Source of the DNA: a bacterium F11
Lineage (GTDB): Bacteria > Elusimicrobiota > Elusimicrobia > F11
Assembly (NCBI GenBank): GCA_002176905.1
Contig: MSYE01000192.1
Span: 1 to 10,002, forward strand
Reading direction: 5' to 3'
DNA length: 10,002 nt
Part shown: positions 1 through 7,500 of the stretch, piece by piece
Position numbering within the stretch: position 1 is the first letter of the stretch
Layout: each line of letters starts with the position of its first letter
The notes under the pieces: model-generated
Told to the model about the DNA's origin: nothing
Database searches by the model: none
Seen by the model: only the letters and a program-made list of their open reading frames with translations
Translations under genes and position numbers: made by a program

Positions 1-390
1 TGGCCCCATAAAATATTTTCTTTCCTGATTGTGATCGGTCCGGTTCTCATTCCTGTTTATCTGATTGTGCTAAATCCCCTTTTCTATACATTTGCCTATA
101 CCAACTTGTTCATGCGTTTATGGTGGGTTTTAAGTGTGATCAATACCGTTGGATCCATGTTGGTGGTGTATGTTGCTTTGATTAACAAACCCGGGCCCAT
201 AAAAAATCCTCTGTTTCAATTTGCTGCGACCCTTATCCCCTTCTTACCCATGACGCCTGAGAGTTGGATGATACTGAGTCTTGTTCACAGCCTCATCACT
301 CTCACCTTAGGCATGCTCAATTGGACCAGTGAGGCCGCCCGAAGGGAACCCAATTCCGATGGATCCCGACTTGGGGAATTGTTGGGGATA
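1..390 (+). other. Domain: M50-like membrane domain, copy 1 (N-terminal half outside window)
   Basis: This is the C-terminal half of the first protease-like domain in the plus-strand protein: hydrophobic segments at about 1-75, 110-190 and 225-330. It ends in LNWTSEAARREPNSDGSRL (about 316-372), where Asn, Pro and Asp-Gly occupy the positions expected of the third-ligand motif in site-2 proteases. The Asp codon is 358-360. By the 3039-bp repeat offset, its HExxH should lie about 255 bases before the window. Confidence 0.55.
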
Positions 391-3300
391 AAGGACGAGA
401 CCGGTAAATCGGAATGGGTCCTCGCAACCGAATTGGAGGAAGCACAAGCGGAGGGGAGCCCAGAGATGGGAGATTCGTTAGCAATAACTGATTCCCTTCA
501 GAATCATATCGATGATCCTGGATTTTGGATGGAAGTAAAGAGAGATGGAACGAATTGGAAAAATGTAAGCCAGTATCATGATTTAATTGTTCGACGACTT
601 TATGGTTTGGCAAAAGAAAAAAATCCCGAAAGAATCAGATTTATACGACAGTTAGGTTATCCCAGTTTTATAAGAATCGGGATACCTGAATTTGGAGATA
701 AAACATTAGGAGGACTGTATCGTTGGTGGAGAATCAAAAGAAACCAAGAATCAGAATTGGATACCATTTCGTTTATGTTGGACAAATTAAACCTGGCTAC
801 TCCACCTGTTAATCCGGGTGATATTAAAACCGTCGATGAATTGCGGAGCCTAATAGAAGGTGGGCAATTTATAAAGGGAGGTGGCATGCGGTTCCCATGG
901 GGCCAATCAAGCGATGAGTTAAAACACGATGCATTATGGGATTTGGCTGCGACAAAATTGGGATATCAACCAGATAAATTTGATCGGCTGCCTAAGAATG
1001 AGAGAGATCATAAAAAGAAAGAAGCTATTTTAAAACTTGTTCCACACGATATTTATGAAGAAAAAGGAAATCGGTTTGGTTATAACCTTAGTCCATTTTT
1101 GGTATCAATTAAAAAGGATGCAGAGAAAGCGGATAAGCATCCGTTTTGGTTCATCTTAGAACAATTGGGATATTTGCCGAGTTTGGACACATTGAGAACG
1201 CCATCGGATTATATCCCCTTTCTAAAAGTACTCGATGTGGAGAACACTCCGCGGGGACGTAATTTTATAAGCCTCCTAAGGGGAAGTCCCATGGTTGGAC
1301 GCCTTCTATTAATGGAGATGGCAGCCATGGCCATTTATGGAGCCCGATCACAAGAGGAGATCGATGCTATTGTTGGGAGAGTTACACTGGATGATATTCG
1401 GGCTCTCAAACAGACTGATTTCTACGATTTTGAAATTCCATCCATCAAGATGAATCTTGCGATCTTATTTGCTCAGGTTCGAAAACAACGTGAGGATCAA
1501 GATTATATTACCTACCTGATTGATAATTTGCAGTTTGAGGATGAAACGAGAAAAGATCCCAATGTTTTTGGTCCCTCGGCTATTGTGGCGCACATCAATG
1601 CCGGGGGGTTCAAAAGGTACACTGGAGCAGTTTCTTTGGCAAGTCCAGCAGCCATGCGCTGTTTTATTCGTGCCCTTGGTGTTGAGATAGGTCGGCGTAA
1701 TGGAATGGGAAAAGCCCAATCTATCGAACAATTTACCGCACAAATGTATTACTTGTATCCTGTCCCTGTTTTGGGTTACAGCTTGGTGAAAATACACGAT
1801 GAGGCGATCAATGCCAATAGGGAAGGATTATCGGTTGAAGATTACATTCTTATCAAAAATGGATTTATATTTGGTCAGGATCGGGGGCAGATATTGGCTG
1901 ATAGATTAAAGGATATAAAAGAAGGTATCGAAGCCAATAAGGAGAGCGTGGCCAATAAACCAGGATCGGATATTCGGGTATTTCTGACGAGAGTCAAAAA
2001 TGTCATTGCTCCCGATGAAGTGGCAAAGATCCGGGAAGAAATGGATGGTATTCTTTATAGGAGCGTAAAAGAATTTAATGATCCGGAGAATCTCAAGAAA
2101 GAACCGATCATTAAATGGATAAAAGCTGTTAGGGCTTATCAGGCTCTTTTGGATTCGGCTGAATGGATGCCTCGATCTTTTCTTTTGGCGAGAGACGAGC
2201 GTCCATTTGAACCCGGAGACCACTATACCGTGCGTCTCCTGGATCATCTTTGTTCCTTCGCCAAACAAGCAGATCCGACTGAATTAAAAACGCCCTTTGA
2301 TTCCCATGAGATTATTGACAGGGAAGAAAGTCCCCAAGTGTGGGGGTTGGGACAAAGATCCAATGGAAAATATCTCTTTTCCCAGGATCCGGATGTTCCA
2401 AAATCATTATCAGGCGAATTGTTAAAGAGAATGAAAACGTTAACCGAAAGAAGTTGGAGGGATGTCCCTGACGCCTTTCGATGGATTAAATTCGGCCCTC
2501 GTTTGAATTCAAGATTGTTCGTTGGTGAATTGGAGCAACTGCTTCGTTCGAAAGATAAAGAAGTTCAGGTTGCGCTTCAATCTTTTATGGATTCGGATGA
2601 TTTGTGGGGGCGGTTGATTGATAGTTCCCATAAATTGAGCCGGGTTCGGTTGCGGGAATTTAGAGAAAAATACGACGCCAAGACAAAGAAGCTTCGAAGG
2701 ATTGTTGATGCAAAATCTAACACCAGCATGGCGATCTCTCTTGTCACAGGAGAGGCATGGGATTTAACAGGGGCCACACCGGCTCATGAGTTGGATCACA
2801 GTGTAATGGCATTGGTTTCGACTATCTTTGCGGCCCTCTATTCCATCCTGGTTTATCTGGGATGGCGAATTTGGATTTTCAAAACAGGCCCGCCAGAGAA
2901 TTGGGATCAAATTAAGCAAGAGCTCCGCCAATATCCCTTCTCCTACCTTCCCCGCAAGATCAATCCCATAGGCAACAAACCCGGTGTTTTCATTCGTGCC
3001 ATGGCCCTTTCCACGAATGATCACCATCGTCTCTTAAGATGGCCCCATAAAATATTATCTTTCCTGATTGTGATCGGTCCGGTTCTCATCCCTGTTTATT
3101 TGATTGTGCTAAATCCCCTTTTCTATACATTTGCCTATACCAACTTGTTCATGCGTTTATGGTGGGCTTTAAGCGTGATCAATATCGTTGGATCCCTATT
3201 GGTGGTGTATGTTGCATTGATCAACAAACCTGAGCCTTTAAAGAATCCGTGGTTTCAATTTTATGCCACTCTCATACCGGTTTTGCCCATGATGTCAGAA

Positions 3301-4530
3301 AGTTGGATGGGGCTCAGCCTTGTTCATAGCGTCATCACTCTTGTGTTGGGCGTACTCAATTGGACAAGCGAAGTTGCCCGAAGAGAACCCGATTCTGATG
3401 GATCTCGGCTTCGGGCGTTAATGGGGCGAGCGGAGGAGACGGAGAAATCCGAATGGGTCCGAGCAACCGTAACAGAGGATGAAGCAGCAGCGGAAGTTGC
3501 GGTGACAGTGGATTCCTTGGCCATAACGGATTCCCTTGAAAATCACATTGATGATCCGGAATTTTGGAGGCAAATCAAAGGCGGGAAAACAAATTGGAAA
3601 AAGATAGAAGAGTATCATCCCCTCATGGTTCGTCGTCTTTATGGATTGGCAAAGGAAGCCAATCCAAGTCGAATCCGATTTATTCGGCAACTCAGTCAAA
3701 CCCAAATAAAGACAACCAGAATCCCAGAATTTAATAATCGGAACCTGGGAGGGTTCTACCGGCACTGGAGCGAAAGAAAGCCAGCAGAATCAAAACTAAA
3801 CGTCATTGAATTTATGTTGGATGAGTTAAATCTGGCCAGTCCTCCTGTTCCACCAGCTGAGGTTGAGACGGTTAGAGAACTGCGTCATTTAATGGAGGAG
3901 GGCCAATTTTTAAAAGGGAATTTTGTTCGGTTTCCTTGGCATCAATCAAGCAAAGCGCTGCAGCGGGATGCTTTGTGGGATTTGGCCGCAACCAAACTCG
4001 GTTATCAATATGATGAATATGACCATCTTCCCCAGATTGAGGAAAGCAAAAAGAAGAAGGAAGCCATTTTAAAGCTTACTGTAGGAGATATGCATTATGC
4101 TTTGACTGGAAATATATTCGGTTTTCCACCCAGACCAATTTTAAATGTATATAGAAAGAAGGAAGAGGAGAAGGAAACTCATCCCTTTATCATCATGCTC
4201 CAAGAACTGGGATATTTGCCGAGCCTTGAATCCTTGTCGACCCCATCCGACTATATTCCTTTCTTAAATATCTTGGATGTGGAAAGAACCCCAAGGGGAT
4301 TTTATTTTATTGGCCTGTTGCGAGGGAGTCCCATGGTGGGCCGACGACTCCTTCAGGAATTGGCGGCCATGGCCATCTATGGTGCCCGGTCACAGGAAGA
4401 AATTGATGTTGTGGTTGAGAGGATTACCTTAGATGATATTCGGACTCTTAAGCAAACCGATTTCTATGATTTTGTTGTTCCTTCCATTGGAATAAATCTT
4501 TCCGTTTTATACACCCAGATAAGTTTTTAA
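1..4530 (+). CDS. Giant membrane protein with two M50-like protease domains and helical repeat arrays (5' partial, 3' probably truncated)
   Basis: The reading frame is open from base 1 to the TAA at 4528-4530. The GTG at 31 is not a credible start: bases 1-30 encode WPHKIFSFLI, which recurs in the second copy at 3040-3069 (one L/F change), and the GTG lies inside a membrane helix. Order seen: last part of a membrane domain (1-390), helix-rich array (391-1545), less clear helical stretch (1546-1953), WMP module (1954-2685), linker, then a complete membrane domain with HELDH at 2785-2799 and P-x-S-D-G near 3391-3402, then the helix-rich array again (3430-4518). HExxH plus a downstream P..DG in a later membrane helix is the site-2 protease (M50) pattern, so an intramembrane zinc protease is the best guess; the substrate is unknown. 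No known gene name fits. The protein ends three residues after homology to copy 1 stops, so its C-terminus is suspect. Confidence 0.8.
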   Translation, partial: WPHKIFSFLIVIGPVLIPVYLIVLNPLFYTFAYTNLFMRLWWVLSVINTVGSMLVVYVALINKPGPIKNPLFQFAATLIPFLPMTPESWMILSLVHSLITLTLGMLNWTSEAARREPNSDGSRLGELLGIKDETGKSEWVLATELEEAQAEGSPEMGDSLAITDSLQNHIDDPGFWMEVKRDGTNWKNVSQYHDLIVRRLYGLAKEKNPERIRFIRQLGYPSFIRIGIPEFGDKTLGGLYRWWRIKRNQESELDTISFMLDKLNLATPPVNPGDIKTVDELRSLIEGGQFIKGGGMRFPWGQSSDELKHDALWDLAATKLGYQPDKFDRLPKNERDHKKKEAILKLVPHDIYEEKGNRFGYNLSPFLVSIKKDAEKADKHPFWFILEQLGYLPSLDTLRTPSDYIPFLKVLDVENTPRGRNFISLLRGSPMVGRLLLMEMAAMAIYGARSQEEIDAIVGRVTLDDIRALKQTDFYDFEIPSIKMNLAILFAQVRKQREDQDYITYLIDNLQFEDETRKDPNVFGPSAIVAHINAGGFKRYTGAVSLASPAAMRCFIRALGVEIGRRNGMGKAQSIEQFTAQMYYLYPVPVLGYSLVKIHDEAINANREGLSVEDYILIKNGFIFGQDRGQILADRLKDIKEGIEANKESVANKPGSDIRVFLTRVKNVIAPDEVAKIREEMDGILYRSVKEFNDPENLKKEPIIKWIKAVRAYQALLDSAEWMPRSFLLARDERPFEPGDHYTVRLLDHLCSFAKQADPTELKTPFDSHEIIDREESPQVWGLGQRSNGKYLFSQDPDVPKSLSGELLKRMKTLTERSWRDVPDAFRWIKFGPRLNSRLFVGELEQLLRSKDKEVQVALQSFMDSDDLWGRLIDSSHKLSRVRLREFREKYDAKTKKLRRIVDAKSNTSMAISLVTGEAWDLTGATPAHELDHSVMALVSTIFAALYSILVYLGWRIWIFKTGPPENWDQIKQELRQYPFSYLPRKINPIGNKPGVFIRAMALSTNDHHRLLRWPHKILSFLIVIGPVLIPVYLIVLNPLFYTFAYTNLFMRLWWALSVINIVGSLLVVYVALINKPEPLKNPWFQFYATLIPVLPMMSESWMGLSLVHSVITLVLGVLNWTSEVARREPDSDGSRLRALMGRAEETEKSEWVRATVTEDEAAAEVAVTVDSLAITDSLENHIDDPEFWRQIKGGKTNWKKIEEYHPLMVRRLYGLAKEANPSRIRFIRQLSQTQIKTTRIPEFNNRNLGGFYRHWSERKPAESKLNVIEFMLDELNLASPPVPPAEVETVRELRHLMEEGQFLKGNFVRFPWHQSSKALQRDALWDLAATKLGYQYDEYDHLPQIEESKKKKEAILKLTVGDMHYALTGNIFGFPPRPILNVYRKKEEEKETHPFIIMLQELGYLPSLESLSTPSDYIPFLNILDVERTPRGFYFIGLLRGSPMVGRRLLQELAAMAIYGARSQEEIDVVVERITLDDIRTLKQTDFYDFVVPSIGINLSVLYTQISF
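391..1545 (+). other. Helix-rich repeat array, copy 1
   Basis: After the membrane domain come at least two to three diverged helical units of about 90-110 residues. The recurring pattern is hydrophobic helix, then a short IP/FP turn, then L-x-x-hydrophobic helix, then a closing ...FML..L.L or FIL..LGY. Examples are IPEFGDKTLGGLYRWW...ISFMLDKLNL (about 682-795) and FGYNLSPFLVSIKK...FILEQLGYLP (about 1075-1185). Between units sits a hinge, ELR..IEGGQF...MRFPWGQ (about 837-903). The pattern is reminiscent of small DNA-binding helical repeats such as helicase-associated or homing-endonuclease-associated repeats, but that is resemblance only. Confidence 0.45.
1954..2685 (+). other. WMP helical module shared with the minus-strand protein
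   Basis: This stretch runs from a segment with KIREEMDGILY, through KWIKAVRAYQALLDSAEWMP (about 2116-2175), to SFMDSDDLWGRLIDSS and VRLREFREKYDAK. The minus-strand repeat units contain the same succession: EIRTELDKALY, KWKKALEAYWAILDTANWMP, a sequence ending ...FCASPSWELMRDN, and VRIQQFQEAL. The region between the WMP motif and the tail differs, with an insert containing QVWGLGQRSNG in the plus-strand protein. It is a predicted all-helical, soluble module of unknown function. Its presence in both genes is the clearest evidence that they are paralogs. Confidence 0.6.
2773..3429 (+). other. Domain: M50-like membrane domain, copy 2 (complete)
   Basis: HELDH (2785-2799) opens a hydrophobic helix. 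A soluble loop follows, with SYLPRK and GNKPGV. Three further hydrophobic segments lie near 3052-3110, 3148-3225 and 3260-3366, and the last leads into LNWTSEVARREPDSDGSRL (Asp codon 3397-3399). The two motifs are 204 residues apart. The combination of HExxH at the head of one membrane helix and N...P.SDG at the end of a later one matches the layout of peptidase M50. Both motif sets are intact, so this copy is the best candidate for an active zinc site in the window. Confidence 0.6.
3040..4518 (+). repeat. Intragenic tandem duplication, copy 2 (incomplete)
   Basis: This repeats copy 1 from 1 to about 1476 and then ends abruptly. Identity is uneven: the first 180 bases (3040-3219) differ from copy 1 at only 9 positions by my count, while the next 60 differ at about 16. 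Confidence 0.85.
3430..4518 (+). other. Helix-rich repeat array, copy 2 (cut at its end)
   Basis: This is the duplicate of the array at 391-1480, aligned codon for codon apart from one extra codon within about 4081-4119. Conserved blocks include NHIDDP-x-FW, MVRRLYGLAKE, RIRFIRQL, IPEF...LGG, FMLDELNLASPPV, ALWDLAATKLGYQ, LGYLPSL and RGSPMVGRRLL. The PWG hinge reads PWH here. Homology to copy 1 runs through NLSVLYTQ (copy 1: NLAILFAQ) and stops at 4518. Copy 1 goes on for another 520 or so residues that have no counterpart here. Confidence 0.6.
4448..4530. other. Convergent 3' overlap of the two coding regions (83 bp)
   Basis: The two reading frames end within each other. No intergenic space, and no hairpin followed by a T-run, is visible around the two stops, so no intrinsic terminator can be called. 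The overlap is explained by each frame running a short way past the breakpoint until it meets a stop (3 codons for the plus-strand gene, 21 for the minus-strand gene). Confidence 0.7.
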
Positions 4531-7500
4531 CCAATCCTGGAATCCCTATGGTACGGAAGGCAGCGTGAGGCAAATTATCAATGGGTATGGGTCTATTCTT
4601 CTTCTGACTCCATACTTGACTGACCCGATGAGCTGCTGCTCTTTGGGCGCTCAAGGGCATTTTTTCCCAAAGCTCATAGTCCAGACGTCCTTTGATTTTT
4701 AGATCAATGGCTTTTTTCAGAGTGTAAGCCTGCTCAGTTATACGATGAAACTCCCGGTTTATTTCCTCCACGTCAAAAGCCGCCTGAAACTGACTAACGC
4801 GCGGATGGGTTTTTCCGTTGAAGCTGTTCCTCATCAATCTCCAGCTAGGGCTTGTACAAAAATAATGAACCATGTTCCGGATTTTGGGATCTCCACTCCT
4901 CACCAATGTGGTTAATGTATCAAAGAACCGATCTGGATCCGATTCTCCCAATTCAAAAAGATCCTGCCATGCGTTATCTTCCCGTCCGTTATAGGTTAGG
5001 ATCCGCCCGATCAACCCGAGGATAACATCGATGTTTCCCGCATCGGTGTCATTGGCTCGGAAATTGATCATGTGGACCAAATAACCCAGCTCACCATTTT
5101 TGGGAAACTTCTTAAGTCTTGCCCTTTCGGCTGTCTTCAATGTGGCACGGGCCTCTTCCAAGGCCTCCGGCATCCAATTGGCTGTATCCAATGTGGCCCA
5201 GTAGGCCTCCAAGGCCTCCATCCAGACTTTGACGCTGGCATGATTTGTCATGCGATAAAACCGGTCCGCCATATAAAGCGCCAGATCCAACTCTGACCGA
5301 ATTTCAGCCATCTTCTTGGCGGACAAATCGCGGGGCAATGTTTTAAGGTATTGAATGATCGGTTCACTGATCTGACGGACTTCTTGATCCCCTGCAGTTT
5401 CAAAACCACGCGCAATAGACACCAAGCACCTATTTAAAGTTTCGTGGTCTGTTACAAAACCCAATTTACGAGGAAGCTCTCTGTTTTTATTCTGATACCG
5501 GTTTAATAATCCAGCGAGCGTATCGACCAACCGCGGAATTCCAACTTTAAGGAAAGCGGTTTGAGGCAAATCATCAAGAAGGTAATATTTTTTGTTTCTT
5601 TTGCTCCACTCATCCCGCAAGGTATTCAATGCTTCCCTTTGGGCACTTAACGGCAATTTTTTCCAGAGGTCATATCTCAGAGACCTTTTCTTTTTAAGCG
5701 CAATGGCCGATGCAAGGGTATAAGCTTGCTCAGTTAGCCGGTCTCCTGCTTTTAAACCCGCCACTTCAATTTGGAGAGCCTCCTGGAATTGTTGGATTCT
5801 CACTTTTGCCGTCCCTTCGAGATTGTCCCGCATCAATTCCCAACTGGGGCTGGCACAAAATTGATGCACAATCGCCCTTGTTTCTGAATCTCGACTTCTC
5901 ACCAAAATGGTAAGGGTGTCAAAGAATCGTTCAGGATCAGATTCCCCCAAATGGAAAAGTTCCTGCCATGAATTTTGCGCTCTCTCTCCATCAAAAGATT
6001 CGATCTTCACAATCAAACCCAACACAACGTCACTACTCCCCGCATCAACATCACCTGATCTGAAATTAACCATATTCACCAAATAATCCAAGGAGTCGAT
6101 CCTGTTTAAGCCCTCAAGTTGGCCCAATTCATCTCGTGTCAATGCCCCATGAGCCTTATGCAAGGCCTCCGGCATCCAATTGGCCGTATCCAAAATGGCC
6201 CAGTAGGCTTCCAAGGCCTTCTTCCATTTTTCAATATCTTTAATTTGTGTTTCGCGAAATCGTTGATCCGCCAGATAAAGAGCTTTATCAAGTTCGGTTC
6301 GGATCTCTCCCATCTTCTCTGATGAAAAATCATGTGGCAGGTTTTCAAGGTATTTCACCAAGGACCGGCTCAAGCGACGCACACCTCGGATGTCAGCGAC
6401 GTCAAATCCTTGAGAAATGGTAGCCAAACAGGAATTTAAGGTTTGAGAGGTTGTCACAAATCCAAGCTTCCGGGGAAACGAATCATAGGTCTTCCTGTAT
6501 CGCTCAAGGAAACCAGAAAGGTTATTGAGCAACCCAGGAATCCCGACTTTGAAGAAGGCATTTTTTGGCAATTCATCAATCGTGTAATGACCATTGGTGC
6601 GACGACTCCACTCCTCTCTTACGTGATTCGCTGCTTCTCTCTGTGCACTCAAAGGCAACTTCTTCCAATGATCTTGTGTTAAGGTTCCATTATTTTTTAG
6701 GGCAATGGCCGATGAGAGGGTGTAGGCTTGTTCTGTCAACCGATCCTCTTCTGAGAAACCAAACAATTCAAGATGATAGCCAATGGTGGAATATCCCTCA
6801 GGGGTTCTTCTGGTGAGATATTGAAAAAAATGGGCCAGATTTCGGCCTAAGCCAGGGAGTTCATGGTTCCTGTTTTCGTTTCTCCCCAAGGAAGCAATGT
6901 GTTCCCGGCGCACTTGGGAAACGCGATTTAACACCCTTCTATGGGTTGTGGCTTTGAGCACAACAGAGGCGGTGTGCTCAAGCAGGATTTGTTTAATAAA
7001 GGAAGGATTAAAATCATCAATAAGGCCCCAAGGAACCTGATTTTGATCTGTCTGGTAATGTTTGTTTTCAAAGGGAGTTAAAACATCGTTATCTAGTAAC
7101 AATTTTAGATCGCTGGAGGATTGGAGTTCTCGGAAACTAGGCAAATTCCTGGGTAGGACTCGTGTTGTTTCCAACATTATCCAGCGAGCGGTTTTGGCGA
7201 TTTTTCCTTCGTTTTTCCGCTGTAAATAGTAGCGACACATGGGAAGAATGGGCATTCCCAGGGATTCCAATGGCTTTTTGAAATGGCGATAGCTAAGGTC
7301 CTTTATTGCTTTCTTTTTCTTCTCCTCTGATAACCGATTGAATTGCTTAATTGTCTTTTTGTTTTCTTGGGCCGCAAGGGCCTCAAGCAACTTCCGATGC
7401 AACGTCCAGTGTATTCGTCCCCAGGGGATAAGAAGACCACCGGCATGCCGGGGGAATCCTCCCTTTTCAATATGGTCCCGCAATTGGGCTATTGTGCGCA

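Larger units (their letters stand above)
1..3039 (+). repeat. Intragenic tandem duplication, copy 1 (period 3039 bp)
   Basis: Base 1 onwards aligns with base 3040 onwards at a constant offset of 3039 (1013 codons), checked at the start, at the SDG motif (358 and 3397) and at the DSLAITDSL segment (472 and 3511). After about 1060/4100 the offset is 3042. The unit comprises half a membrane domain, helical array, WMP module, linker, and the first part of the next membrane domain. Confidence 0.85.
4448..4744 (-). repeat. Tandem protein repeat unit C, truncated
   Basis: Residues 1751-1827 follow units A and B from RITEQAYTLKKAIDLK to GIPGLVKNLSG. At the Gly encoded by 4514-4516 (unit position 77, equal to G1161 in unit A) the match ends. 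Units A and B go on for more than 250 residues. The remaining 21 codons and stop (4448-4513) are the exact antisense of conserved coding sequence in the plus-strand gene, so they are most simply read as accidental. Confidence 0.75.

Noticed and set aside
31..33. GTG at 31 as the start codon of the plus-strand gene
   Set aside because: It falls inside a membrane helix, and the ten codons before it match the second repeat copy at 3040-3069 with one change, so the frame clearly comes from upstream of the window.
1465..2268. Minus-strand frames of 110-120 codons opposite the plus-strand gene
   Set aside because: They are antisense to a conserved array and module that have paralogs elsewhere in the window, and they have no protein features of their own.
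1..4518. Large direct repeat as a transposon or insertion sequence
   Set aside because: The repeat lies wholly within one frame, has no transposase or terminal inverted repeats, and has a whole-codon period, so intragenic duplication fits better.
4448..4560. Bidirectional intrinsic terminator between the convergent genes
   Set aside because: I find no GC-rich hairpin followed by a T-run; the region is explained as coding sequence of both genes meeting at a breakpoint.
5072..5296. Short plus-strand frame inside the minus gene, with a similar frame at 6119-6322 that looks conserved
   Set aside because: The similarity (GLRHPIGCIQ and GLRHPIGRIQ) is just the antisense of the repeated MPEAL and WMP coding blocks in units A and B; there is no sign of independent coding.
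4448..6742. CRISPR-like or short tandem repeat array
   Set aside because: The period is about 1 kb and protein-coding, with no short direct repeats and spacers.
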